NCBI GenBank assembly: GCA_047633055.1 | Contig: JBLIEI010000015.1 | Coordinates: 1-64,000, forward strand | Length of the DNA: 64,000 bases | Direction of reading: 5' to 3' | DNA from: CALJFL01 sp047633055 | GTDB lineage: Bacteria; Pseudomonadota; Gammaproteobacteria; Pseudomonadales; Halieaceae | Shown here: one piece after another, positions 54,403 to 63,449 of the stretch | Position numbering within the stretch: the first letter of the stretch is position 1 | How the letters are laid out: every line of letters begins with the position of its first letter | Position numbers and translations under genes: made by a program | Notes under the pieces: model-generated | Told to the model about the DNA's origin: nothing | Seen by the model: only the letters and a program-made list of their open reading frames with translations | Databases searched by the model: none

Positions 54403-55452
54403 ATGCTCGCAAGTATGAATCCAAGCTTTGATATTGAAAGGGCGTCAAGGCCCTTATCCCCGACGCTTAGATCGGAGATCGTGTCCTTGTGGGAAAACGA
54501 AAAAGTTGGTATCGCCGATACGGATACTCGCATTGCCGAGATTCGATATACCGCCCGGAACGAGGCCGGTGACCTGGTCGGAGTTTGTTCAAGCGCCGTT
54601 GAAAAGGGCATTTACAACGGTCTTTACTTCCACGGCATGAGGGTGCTGGTGGCAGCTGAGTTCCGGCAGAATCTGCTCGCCTTTGAGCTGCTGGCGCACC
54701 TGGTCGAAGAACTGGCCGACAACAGGCGGGGAAATTTCGAGGTCGGGCCCGTCGGTGTCAAGGTGGTCATCCAAACGCCTATCGTTGCCGAGCGCGGTCA
54801 AATACATTGCGTCCGAACGTTTCAGTTCCCGATTAACAAGACGCCGAAACAGTTCCTGCTGTCTGGATTCACACCGAAAGGACACCCAGAGTATTGTCAT
54901 TATTTTACTAATGACAGCGATGCAACCAAGGGCGCTTTAGCCAGATGGGTCAATACCGCAGAGACCCTTGGCAGTGAAGCTTCGGTGCAGGCATTCTCGC
55001 AGGATCCGCAAAATGCGGACAGGGGTGATGTTCTAGCTTTCCTTGAGCAGCAGTCCAGTGTCAATAAACCTGCCAGGCAACAGCAGATAGTCAGCAGTAA
55101 GAGCCTGTACTCATTAAAGCGCAATGGCCAGCTGGTCGCGGTTTGCGAGCTGATTCCCCGCCTTATTCGCGAAATCAACGGAAGTTTGCTCGGCATTCAC
55201 CCTCATGGTTCGGCAAATACGGGCGACATCGATATACTAGGCATATTCGCCAGGGAAATTTACGATCAGCTGAACAGCGCAGGCAGCCACCGCATTGAGG
55301 ATGCCGTGGGATTGTTCACGGTTTACTCTGACCGCACCGATCTTCCGGTGGTGTGCCCTGTGACGGGGTTCCACTTGCATGGCGCCGATGCCCAGCAGCG
55401 AGAATTACGTGTACGCTTCTTCGATGATTTGAAAGTGAAAGTCCCGCAGTGA
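54403..55452 (+). CDS. double GNAT-like protein of unknown function (first paralog)
   Basis: 349 residues (ATG at 54403; ATG at 54415 also possible). No family is recognised with certainty. The N-terminal half reads LRSEIVSLWENEKVGIADTD, AGDLVGVCSSAVEKG, YFHGMRVLVAAEFRQNLLAFELLAHLVEEL, in the order helix, strand, strand, R-rich turn and helix of a GNAT fold, but without the exact acetyl-CoA motif RxxGxG/A. The C-terminal half (from about 205) begins a second, more diverged version (LYSLKRNGQLVAVCELIPR). No signal peptide. The next gene is a paralog. Confidence 0.55.
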   Translation: MLASMNPSFDIERASRPLSPTLRSEIVSLWENEKVGIADTDTRIAEIRYTARNEAGDLVGVCSSAVEKGIYNGLYFHGMRVLVAAEFRQNLLAFELLAHLVEELADNRRGNFEVGPVGVKVVIQTPIVAERGQIHCVRTFQFPINKTPKQFLLSGFTPKGHPEYCHYFTNDSDATKGALARWVNTAETLGSEASVQAFSQDPQNADRGDVLAFLEQQSSVNKPARQQQIVSSKSLYSLKRNGQLVAVCELIPRLIREINGSLLGIHPHGSANTGDIDILGIFAREIYDQLNSAGSHRIEDAVGLFTVYSDRTDLPVVCPVTGFHLHGADAQQRELRVRFFDDLKVKVPQ

Positions 55453-55523
55453 CAACTGTGACATCCTGCGCGGATATCGCAGTGCTAAACTATTTTTTTG
55501 CATGACCTAACAGGCTTGAAATC

Positions 55524-56570
55524 ATGAACGAAAACACAGTGCGCATAGAACACGTTGAACAGCCCCTGAGCGTGCAGGTATCAGCGAAGATAGTTGCCTT
55601 GTGGAAACACGAAGACGCAGTCATCTCCGACCACGATGAAAGGCTGAGTGAAGTCGTAGCGCTGGCCTGGGATGGAGACATTCTCGCCGGAGTCTCCTCA
55701 GCTGGCGTGATACTGCACGATGGAGTTGACCAGCCCCTTTTCACACTGCGCACTATTGTTAGTTCCGGGTTTCGCCGGCAAGGGATTTCTTATCAACTTT
55801 ATCATTTCGTTGTTGAGCTGCTTGAAGAACGGTTTGATCGGGGTGAGGACACGCGTGGGATAGGGTTTGTTGTTGACGTAGAAGCAGTGAGCATGATCAA
55901 CTTAAAAGAGGTTTTTTGTAGCTTTTCCCATACCCATTCGGTGCAGAATCGGCCGGTCCAGTTCAACCTGGTAGGCATCACAGAAAGCGGCTATCCCCAG
56001 TTTATTTACTACTTTGAACATGCATCGCTATTTGCCGATGGGCCAGTCTTCGAGGCGGCGGTAGATAAATTGGCACCGGATCCCGGCCTGGATCTGAACT
56101 TTTGCTGGAACAAATTGACCAGTGCAGAAGAGCAGCAAATTATTGGGTTGTGGCTGAGTTGGGGGGTAATCGCTGACAGGGAGTCCTGCCTCGCCAGGCT
56201 GCCACAGGTTGCCGCTTTGGCCTGGGAGGATGGCAAGATCGTCGCAGTGGCCAGCATTTTCAAGACGCCCTATGAGACGGCCAAAACCAGTCTTATGGGA
56301 TTCCGCAGCTTCGTAAGCCCCGATGCCAAGGGGGCCTTTGTTGCGACCAAACTTCTCGACTTTATCTATCAGGAGTTTAACAAGATTTACCTGGAGCATC
56401 CGGTATTAAAGGATATGCATGGTATGGCGTATGTTCTTCAAAATGATCAACTCAACAAGAACGTACACATGGCTCGTGGCCCCGATGTAGGTTCGTGCCT
56501 GGCCGGTTATATTGAAAAACTGCAGTTGCGCGTTAAGTACTTCGAGGGCGCGAGCATCAAAATCGATTAG
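55524..56570 (+). CDS. double GNAT-like protein of unknown function (second paralog)
   Basis: 348 residues. The N-terminal half: SAKIVALWKHEDAVISDHDE, RLSEVVALAWDGDILAGVSSAG, TLRTIVSSGFRRQGISYQLYHFVVELLEERF; the R-R-Q-G-I-S stretch resembles the GNAT acetyl-CoA loop. The C-terminal half repeats it: IIGLWLSWGVIADRESCLARL, QVAALAWEDGKIVAVASIF, GFRSFVSPDAKGAFVATKLLDFIYQEF. So the protein carries two copies of one domain, and the upstream gene is a further copy. It is cytoplasmic by sequence. The two genes may form heterodimers; this is inference. Confidence 0.55.
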   Translation: MNENTVRIEHVEQPLSVQVSAKIVALWKHEDAVISDHDERLSEVVALAWDGDILAGVSSAGVILHDGVDQPLFTLRTIVSSGFRRQGISYQLYHFVVELLEERFDRGEDTRGIGFVVDVEAVSMINLKEVFCSFSHTHSVQNRPVQFNLVGITESGYPQFIYYFEHASLFADGPVFEAAVDKLAPDPGLDLNFCWNKLTSAEEQQIIGLWLSWGVIADRESCLARLPQVAALAWEDGKIVAVASIFKTPYETAKTSLMGFRSFVSPDAKGAFVATKLLDFIYQEFNKIYLEHPVLKDMHGMAYVLQNDQLNKNVHMARGPDVGSCLAGYIEKLQLRVKYFEGASIKID

Positions 56571-56595
56571 TGGGGCTGCTGCGTTATGTTGGCGC

Positions 56596-58065
56596 TCAAC
56601 CAAGCGACTGTGCGGTCTTTTCAGACGCACTAACGGCTTCTGCCAGGCCGGTTCGTGCGGCCTCGAAACGGGGTCTGATCTTGGTTGATTGGGTGAAGTA
56701 GTCAATCGCGGCGTTACTGTCTCCCGCATCAAATGCAAGTCGGCCTAAGGTGTAGAGTGCTTCTGCGTGTCCTGCCTCGCGCCTGACAACCTCCAGCATG
56801 ACTTCTTTTGTTTGTGCTCGGTCATCCTGCTTGAAATAGGCAAGCCCGAGGTTGTATCTCGCTGGCAAATAATTTGCATCAGACTCAAGGGCTTGCAGGT
56901 AGCATTCAATGGCGCCTTCTAGATTTCCATTATTCATGTGGCCATTCCCGGCCTCAAAGTAGTCCTCGGTTGATTTCCAGTCAGCGTCGGGGGTGACAGC
57001 TTCACTGAGTAGTTCATCCGGTATCACAAAGGTACTGTAGGCGAGCTTTTCGTCTTCACTTGCAATATCTGGAAAAGCGTCGGGTAGCACACTCACAGCG
57101 AAGATCTCCTGCACGCCGCCAGTAAACTTCAGATAGGCGACAATCTTGCCTGTTCTCACATCGATAACCCAAACGCCGCTGTCGCGTACCGGTTGGTTTC
57201 GGGTGATCTCAAGATCTGAAAATACCGCAGTTTCACGCACTTGGGATGTTCCCACAAAGGCATAGTGACCGAAAAAATCGAGGCCGCGGGTAAATCCTGG
57301 CAAGTTGACGCGCAGGGCCTCTGCCCCGGTATCGGGGTCGAAGGCAACAACGTCTCCTTTGCCGGATTCAAGATACCAGAGTTTTTGCGCGTACCACCTT
57401 GGCGAGTGCGGCATGGACAGCGAGCCCCTGACGATCCGGTCCTCTAGCACGTCTATGATGACACCGCCATCGGTTTTGTTCTTTCGCCAGCCACCGGGTT
57501 CGTCAGATGTTCCCAGTGCCGAAACATAACGGACAGCATTATCCCGGATAGCCAATCCATTCAAATGGCAGCGGTCACGGGGGTCATAGGCCGAGACGAA
57601 CGATGGACGCCAGATGGGTTCGAAACTGTACTCGCTATTGAGCCTGCAAAGGCAGGAGAAGCGCGTGTTGACGAATACGATGTCGTCTCCGATGATCGCA
57701 AGCTCGTGGATATCTATATCGCCGGTCACATGCGTAGCCCTTGGTACATAGCACGCGGTGTGACGGCCTTTGGGATCGAGCTTGTGTGCGGCGGAAGGGA
57801 CATTGCGAAAATCTAAAATCTGCCCGAGAGCGCCTAGAACGAAGCGGTTCTTGGTGACGGCAAGGCCCATGGGTTTGCGAAAACCCCTGAAGTGCGTATT
57901 GGTGACGCCACCATCTTCACGAGCAATAATGACCTTGCCCGCCTGATATGTCGTGATCAGGACTGAAATACTGTTTGCCGACAGGATATCGGTAAAGGTG
58001 CGGGTGTGTATGCTCTCGAGAGAATTCTCCCGCGACCCGGTCTGAGCCGCGGGCGAATCATTCAT
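56596..58065 (-). CDS. TIGR03032-type beta-propeller-like protein with C-terminal TPR repeats
   Basis: 489 residues. Residues about 20-340 carry the TIGR03032/DUF4915 pattern (SISVLITTYQAGKVIIAR, FRKPMGLAVTKNRF, DIDIHELAIIGDDIVFVNTRFSCL, LNGLAIRDNAVRYVSALGTSDEPGGWR, LSMPHSPRWYAQKLWYLESGKG). From about 375 to 485 come three TPR units (EAGNGHMNNGNLEGAIECYLQ, ALYTLGRLAFDAGDSNAAIDYF). No signal peptide. TIGR03032 proteins have no proven function. It is 14 bp from the stop of the giant exported protein and on the same strand, so they may be co-transcribed. Confidence 0.8.
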   Translation of the reverse strand: MNDSPAAQTGSRENSLESIHTRTFTDILSANSISVLITTYQAGKVIIAREDGGVTNTHFRGFRKPMGLAVTKNRFVLGALGQILDFRNVPSAAHKLDPKGRHTACYVPRATHVTGDIDIHELAIIGDDIVFVNTRFSCLCRLNSEYSFEPIWRPSFVSAYDPRDRCHLNGLAIRDNAVRYVSALGTSDEPGGWRKNKTDGGVIIDVLEDRIVRGSLSMPHSPRWYAQKLWYLESGKGDVVAFDPDTGAEALRVNLPGFTRGLDFFGHYAFVGTSQVRETAVFSDLEITRNQPVRDSGVWVIDVRTGKIVAYLKFTGGVQEIFAVSVLPDAFPDIASEDEKLAYSTFVIPDELLSEAVTPDADWKSTEDYFEAGNGHMNNGNLEGAIECYLQALESDANYLPARYNLGLAYFKQDDRAQTKEVMLEVVRREAGHAEALYTLGRLAFDAGDSNAAIDYFTQSTKIRPRFEAARTGLAEAVSASEKTAQSLG

Positions 58066-58079
58066 CTATGAGGGCCAGC

Positions 58080-61000
58080 CTACCTTAAGGACTTTTTCTT
58101 GCGCGACCGTAGACCCAACATACCCAGTACACCGATAGCACCGGTCAGCAGGCCGTACAGCATCGCGGGCATGCTGGGTACTGGCGTGGGTGCCACATTT
58201 CCAGCCTGAGCGATAAAGATTGGGTCCTCGATATTGGGAGCATCGCCGTTACAGTCGAACGGGCCACCGGGCTCCAATACGAAAGTAAAGCGCACACGAC
58301 CGTCGCCAAAGGGCTCTGGAGAATCGTCAAGTATTTCCCATCCTTCATCAGGATTGGCTGGCGCAGGGTTACACATTTGCTTGACCAGACTCAGTGAAAA
58401 CCCGTCCACCGCGGGAGCAATCAATGACAGTTCCACTGGATCCGTGTCAGTGTCAGTTAGAACGCTAAAACTGACGCCGCCCAGAGACAGATCAAAGCCG
58501 CCGGCCATCATGCCAGCTGCCGGCGTCACCATTCCCAGGCTTGGTCCCGGATCGTTGACGAATAGCGTCAGAGCGCCGGCCGTCTCGGAAGTGAAGCTGG
58601 CTACAAAACTTTGATCGACATCAGGGAAGCCATCGCTGTTGCCGTCACCGCTGGCGAGAAGGAGACCGTATGGCGGAGGGAAGGCTTCTAGCGACGCAAG
58701 AATATCCGGGTCAGTGGCGGCTGCTCCGAGTTCTGCCTCGTCTGCTAGCCCGTCGCCGTCCGTTTCCGCACTGCGCTCATAAGCGCCGAGATCGGGACAT
58801 TCATCACGCAGATAGCCCCGCTGATCGAATTCGTTTGTTTCAGCAGAAATGCAGGCGTCTGACTCTGTGGGGTCAATTGCCCCATTGCCCGGCAGCAGCG
58901 CGATAGTGGCGGTTGGCTGGTAAAATCCGTATTTATCGTCGCCGTCGCTAAAGTTTGAGCCATTGAATTGAAGGTCGCCCAAGAATGCAGGATCTGCGAT
59001 TGCTGGCGCAAGAAAGCCGCTGATCGGGCTGCCGACACCGTGAAGTACGGCCGTTGCTGCCACGTCGGGTTCACTTTCGTAGTAGACGTCTGTTTCACCT
59101 TGGGCAGTCTCGCCGGTTACAATGGAGTTGTGCAGCTGGAACGTTTCGAGATCGCCAACCAGATAAACTTGGCCGCCACCAGGCGCTCCGCCAAGCGACC
59201 CGGTGTTGCCAGCAATCGTAGTATTCAAGATGCCGCCGCCGTCGTATTTAATGTCCAGAAACAAACCTGCGCCCGCAACGGAACCGCCGGCACCTGAAAG
59301 AGCAATAGTGTTACCTGCGATCGTTGAAGCGACAACGTTCCCGCCGTACTTGCCACCGTCACCGTCACCGGCACCGGCGACACCGGCGACACCGCCGCCT
59401 CTAGCCGAAGAGTCTGTATTAACGGAGGTCAGCTCAATGGTATTGCCGGACACCTCAGATGCCACCATAGAGAACAGCAAGGGCGCGCTCCGTCCATCAC
59501 CGCTGCTTAGTCCTAGTCCAAGGCCGCCACCAAAGGCTTCGACGCTAAGGTCTGCCCCGCCCGTTACGGTGACCGAGTTGTTTGTGATTACGGAGTACTT
59601 CCAACTTGAGAGCGATGTTGAGCTCTCTCCGCCGTCGACAGGCACCACGGCGCCACCGCCACCGGCGACGAAGATACTGCCCTCAGAGGTTGATGCATTA
59701 ACAGTGATCTGGTTACCACTTATCAAGGCACCTGTGCCTAACTGAAATCCGTACTTTCCAGTCGAGGCAACTCCTCCGCCGGCTATCACTCCCAACACTC
59801 CACCGCCACTGGTGGAGAGCTCTATAGAATTGCCAGCGATGCCCCCTGGCGATGTGAATAAGGATCCATCTATTGCCAGGCCGTATTTTTCCTCGGGTTC
59901 CTCGTCGGAAATAACGGCGAACTCGGGCTTCTTGCCAATAATTAGCGGGTTGGCAGCGCTGACGCCGCCGCCACTGACTATGCCGCTAAAGCCCGCATTA
60001 CTTGCGCCTGTCACCAGCACCGTGTTTTCTGAATTCCCGGAGAACAGGCCTACATATTTGCCGTCTGATAGCGCGAGAGCACTCGCCGCAGGAGCGTCAA
60101 TCACTGACCTGCCCACAGCAATGCCAGCGCCGTGAACGCCGGTATACTCGTCCGCTGTGCTGGCGTTTATGGTGTTGCCCGAGATGGTCGAGAAGAATGA
60201 TTGTACCGCGGGGAGGGTATTGTACTTCTCAATCCCGAGATCTGTTGTAAACAAGTTGACAGCACCAATACCGCCGCCAGCGATTAGGTCGCGGGGATCA
60301 TCACCGCTTTCTACAAGCTCAAGGTCAAGGCTGGCTGTGTTGCCGGTAACCGTGCTGGCACCGACAGAGACCCGGATACCGCAGTATTTTGGATTTTCAA
60401 GATCAGGGCATTCAGAATCGCCAGAGATTGCGCTCCAGAAACTGGACACACCAAATGGGATTGCGCTGTTTAGTGCGCCAACACCAGCACCAACGACAAT
60501 GTCAGCGCTCCGCGCCCCTGAGCCTTCCAATGTTACCTTGTTGTTACTGATATCGGAGTACTTGCTGGTCAGCAGCATTCCCAGTTCGACGCCTGAGGTG
60601 CCAATAAATACGCCGCCACCGGAGACCACTGAATACTGGGGTTCCGGGAGGCCGTCCGCTGTTGTCACTTGGACTCTGGCTTCGTTGCCAGTAATCGAGG
60701 AGGCGAGTACGTTGGTACACTGTAAAGCCTCGCTGTACTTGTCACCTATCGAGTTGCAGGCGTTATCGAGTAAAACCGATTCGGTTTGGTTGAAATTGGA
60801 TTCAAGCACCGCAAGGCCACCACCCAGGGCGATGTAGCTGTTTTCAAAGCCCACCTCTGCCGTGACTTCAGCAGTGTTGCCGGAAACACTGCTGGGTAGT
60901 ATGTCCACACCGTCCGGATTGCCTGCTAGATCGGCGGCAGCGGCGTTAAAGTCTGCAGAAACCGAGCCGAAGAGCGCGGTTGCGGACCCTGAGGTCAGGC

Positions 61001-61709
61001 AATTGACGCCGTCAATCGGGCCCAGATCGTCCACATTTAAAGACGGGACGACGTTGAGGATGCCGTTGACGGCCGCACCGCCTCCTATTGCATATTTTCC
61101 ACCGGAACTGGCCGCAGCCTCCACACGATTGTCGCTCAACTCTGAGCCCTGCAGGCACAGCTCACCCCCATAGGCTGCGATGCCACCGCCTACGCCCAAG
61201 GCGGTATTGCCACTAATGATACTTTTGTCAACGACCAACGTTTGGTAATTCGAGGAAATTGCTCCACCCATATCGTGCACATTCGCGCCGGTGAGTTCCA
61301 GGCCGCTGATGATAAATGGGAGTTGGTCTACGGGTGCTGTTTCAGCGTTGGTCAAGGTGAGCAGTCGAAATCCAGCCCCGCTGGCGGTGATGTTAACCTG
61401 TGGCTTACCTTCATCATCGACTGGCGCGGAGATGATCAGTGCCTTATCCGAAGATAGTAGCGAGCTGTCAAGGGTGATCGTATTCACCATATTGACATCA
61501 ATGGTAATGAGGTCGCCGGAAACCGCAGTTGAGATGGCGTCGCGTAAGGTATTAGCGCCAGAGTCGCTTTCACTGGTGACTACGTGGGTAGCGGCAGCGG
61601 CATCCAGAGCGATTGCCATCGAAGCACTGGCCACAGCCAGAGAAAGCGCTTTTTTTCTGTTATTCAGCACGAGGGCCACCTGATAATTCTTATATGAATG
61701 CACTCGCAT
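58080..61709 (-). CDS. giant exported right-handed beta-helix protein with IPTL/PEP-CTERM-like tail
   Basis: 1209 residues from the ATG at 61707-61709 (MRVHSYKNYQVALV), in front of a signal peptide ending DAAAA; the open frame starts 25 codons earlier. After the start of a choice-of-anchor/CSLREA-like domain (THVVTSESDSGANTLRDAIS), the body is a long run of GGG, SGN and TGN turns typical of a parallel beta-helix. The end (about 1010-1160) resembles a choice-of-anchor U domain, then PVPSMPAMLYGLLTG, a helix and RSRKKKSLR. Twelve Lys-Tyr pairs recur through the helix, five successive gaps being 54-59 residues. Probably a surface or matrix protein. Four acidic residues per turn are common. Function unknown. 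Confidence 0.82.
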   Translation of the reverse strand: MRVHSYKNYQVALVLNNRKKALSLAVASASMAIALDAAAATHVVTSESDSGANTLRDAISTAVSGDLITIDVNMVNTITLDSSLLSSDKALIISAPVDDEGKPQVNITASGAGFRLLTLTNAETAPVDQLPFIISGLELTGANVHDMGGAISSNYQTLVVDKSIISGNTALGVGGGIAAYGGELCLQGSELSDNRVEAAASSGGKYAIGGGAAVNGILNVVPSLNVDDLGPIDGVNCLTSGSATALFGSVSADFNAAAADLAGNPDGVDILPSSVSGNTAEVTAEVGFENSYIALGGGLAVLESNFNQTESVLLDNACNSIGDKYSEALQCTNVLASSITGNEARVQVTTADGLPEPQYSVVSGGGVFIGTSGVELGMLLTSKYSDISNNKVTLEGSGARSADIVVGAGVGALNSAIPFGVSSFWSAISGDSECPDLENPKYCGIRVSVGASTVTGNTASLDLELVESGDDPRDLIAGGGIGAVNLFTTDLGIEKYNTLPAVQSFFSTISGNTINASTADEYTGVHGAGIAVGRSVIDAPAASALALSDGKYVGLFSGNSENTVLVTGASNAGFSGIVSGGGVSAANPLIIGKKPEFAVISDEEPEEKYGLAIDGSLFTSPGGIAGNSIELSTSGGGVLGVIAGGGVASTGKYGFQLGTGALISGNQITVNASTSEGSIFVAGGGGAVVPVDGGESSTSLSSWKYSVITNNSVTVTGGADLSVEAFGGGLGLGLSSGDGRSAPLLFSMVASEVSGNTIELTSVNTDSSARGGGVAGVAGAGDGDGGKYGGNVVASTIAGNTIALSGAGGSVAGAGLFLDIKYDGGGILNTTIAGNTGSLGGAPGGGQVYLVGDLETFQLHNSIVTGETAQGETDVYYESEPDVAATAVLHGVGSPISGFLAPAIADPAFLGDLQFNGSNFSDGDDKYGFYQPTATIALLPGNGAIDPTESDACISAETNEFDQRGYLRDECPDLGAYERSAETDGDGLADEAELGAAATDPDILASLEAFPPPYGLLLASGDGNSDGFPDVDQSFVASFTSETAGALTLFVNDPGPSLGMVTPAAGMMAGGFDLSLGGVSFSVLTDTDTDPVELSLIAPAVDGFSLSLVKQMCNPAPANPDEGWEILDDSPEPFGDGRVRFTFVLEPGGPFDCNGDAPNIEDPIFIAQAGNVAPTPVPSMPAMLYGLLTGAIGVLGMLGLRSRKKKSLR

Positions 61710-61782
61710 GATAGACTGTACTTTCAATAGTTTATAGTAATTTTTCCGATTAATTGGTGCCGCCAGTGGTAAACTATTCAGC

Positions 61783-62412
61783 ATGTTAGTTTCACGTTCT
61801 CTGATATCCGCCTCTTTAATTGCAGCTCTGCTTATCGCAGGCGCTGCGGTAGCGTTTTATTCTCTCGGTCCGGCCGAGCCTACCCAGCCGCAGGTTTCCT
61901 CTGCTTCAGGGGAGGCGTCAGCCCCCAAAGTGTCGACTGATATGTTGGATCAAGTTGCTTTAATTGCGGAAGATTCACAAACGGACGAACGTGATCCGAA
62001 CTCGGTGGCACTATTTAATGCCGACAGAATCAGTAGAAATAGCGCTTCTGTCGAGAGCGATGAGAGGCGCCAGGCCAAGGCGGCTAGACGCGCTGCCCGT
62101 TTTAAAGCTTACAATCAGATTCCGGCAAAAGACCGCGCCCGCGCATTGGCTAAACAGTGGCGACTCAACGATCAACAGGAACAACAGGTCGCTGAAATTA
62201 TGGGGCGCTATGGGGAGCAAATAGTAGCCCTTGAGGGTGCCGCCACTTCTGACGCCGCCACGGCAAAGGCTAGGCGTGAAATACAATCTCAACAGGTGCA
62301 GGAAATTGCGCCCATATTGCGCGAAAGTCCCGGGCTGAAGCGCGCTATGGATAGGTTCATAGAGGCAGGCACTGCAGGGGGTGGCGCCTTGGTGAAAGCT
62401 CAAGCTGAATAG
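61783..62412 (+). CDS. membrane-anchored protein of unknown function
   Basis: 209 residues, divergent from the giant beta-helix gene (73 bp between starts). One N-terminal helix (ISASLIAALLIAGAAVAFYSL), a Pro/Ser-rich spacer, a basic stretch (RRQAKAARRAARFKAYN around 96-112) and an amphipathic helical region (LNDQQEQQVAEIMGRYGEQIVAL and QQVQEIAPILRESPG) a little like periplasmic chaperones of the Spy/LTXXQ type, but no such motif is clear. A regulatory link to its divergent neighbour is possible. Confidence 0.55.
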   Translation: MLVSRSLISASLIAALLIAGAAVAFYSLGPAEPTQPQVSSASGEASAPKVSTDMLDQVALIAEDSQTDERDPNSVALFNADRISRNSASVESDERRQAKAARRAARFKAYNQIPAKDRARALAKQWRLNDQQEQQVAEIMGRYGEQIVALEGAATSDAATAKARREIQSQQVQEIAPILRESPGLKRAMDRFIEAGTAGGGALVKAQAE

Positions 62413-62511
62413 CCCGCTCGCATGAAGAATAGCGTGCCCCCTGCCATCCCCTGTTCCTCAAAGTGATCTCAGCTTGGTGAAATAAGACAGTAGTATTTAG
62501 GAGTATTTTCT

Positions 62512-63381
62512 ATGCCAATGCCCGATGATATCGGCATTATTGATTTAATGCTGGCAGTACCGAGTCAGGACAACTCCAATTTTTACGACTTCATTAAGCC
62601 CCTGTTAATGGACGAAGAGAGCCGGCAGATGTTTCAAATGCCCGCGCAGTATATGTTCAAGGATATTCCCGACACGGGCGAGCAGGCGGATTATCTGGCT
62701 TATACACTGGACAAGATGGATCGGTTTGGCATTCAACGGGCGATGATGTCTGTCGATGAAGATCAATACCCGTCGCAGAATGAAGCGGTCGAAAAACACC
62801 CGGATCGATTTTTTGCCAGTTACGAGTGCAATCCGAATCGTGGGATGGAAGAGGTCAGGAAAATTCGTCGCCTTAAGGAACGATACGACATCAAGGCGGT
62901 GACGGCATTTCCCGCAGGCCTTTGCCCGCAGGTGCCGTTGGATGACAAGCGCTGGTATCCGATATTTGTAGCCTGTGTCGATCTCGATATACCGTTTTGT
63001 CCCTGTGTGGGTGTGCCAGGGCCGCGCGTGCCCATGGGCGCGCAAAAAGTTGAACATCTCGACGAGATCTGCTGGTTTTTCCCAGAGATGAAGGTAGTGA
63101 TGCGCCACGGAGGCGAGCCCTGGACCGAACTGGCGGCGAAGCTGATGTTGAAGTATCCCAACTTGTACTATATGACCAGCGCCTTTGCGCCTAAACACTA
63201 TCCGGACACCATTGTGAACTTCGCCAACACCCGTGGTGCCGATAAAATTATGTATGCAGGGTACTTTCCTATGGGATTGTCGCTGGAGCGGATCTTCAGC
63301 GATATGCCTAATGTGCCGTTTAAAGATGAAGTATGGCCCAAATTCCTGCGCGAAAATGCGATCCGGGTATTTGGACTTTAA
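62512..63381 (+). CDS. amidohydrolase-fold protein lacking the metal-binding HxH
   Basis: 289 residues. Amidohydro_2-type barrel: DKMDRFGIQRAMMSVDED, HPDRFFASYECNPNRGMEEVRKIRRL, IPFCPCVGVPGPRVPMGAQKVEHLDEICWFFPEMKVVMRHGGEPW, and RGADKIMYAGYFPMGLSLERIF. The N-terminal strand reads IIDLMLAVPSQD, where active relatives have IDxHxH, and the next His (in a loop after IPF) is replaced by Cys; only the His of RHGG stays. A subgroup of actinobacterial and proteobacterial relatives has similar changes, so it is likely intact but perhaps not metal-dependent. It probably belongs to the ring- or side-chain-degrading set with the acyl-CoA synthetase beyond. Confidence 0.78.
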   Translation: MPMPDDIGIIDLMLAVPSQDNSNFYDFIKPLLMDEESRQMFQMPAQYMFKDIPDTGEQADYLAYTLDKMDRFGIQRAMMSVDEDQYPSQNEAVEKHPDRFFASYECNPNRGMEEVRKIRRLKERYDIKAVTAFPAGLCPQVPLDDKRWYPIFVACVDLDIPFCPCVGVPGPRVPMGAQKVEHLDEICWFFPEMKVVMRHGGEPWTELAAKLMLKYPNLYYMTSAFAPKHYPDTIVNFANTRGADKIMYAGYFPMGLSLERIFSDMPNVPFKDEVWPKFLRENAIRVFGL

Positions 63382-63449
63382 TAGGCTGGAAAAAATGGCC
63401 AGCTATGGGTCTATCCCGGACTCGGAACTCTTTGCAGCCATGGCAGGCA

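Noticed and set aside
60157..60837. Plus-strand frames opposite the giant beta-helix gene (also 59203-59745)
   Set aside because: Low-complexity Pro/Thr/Ser translations are the mirror of the repetitive gene; no start signals.
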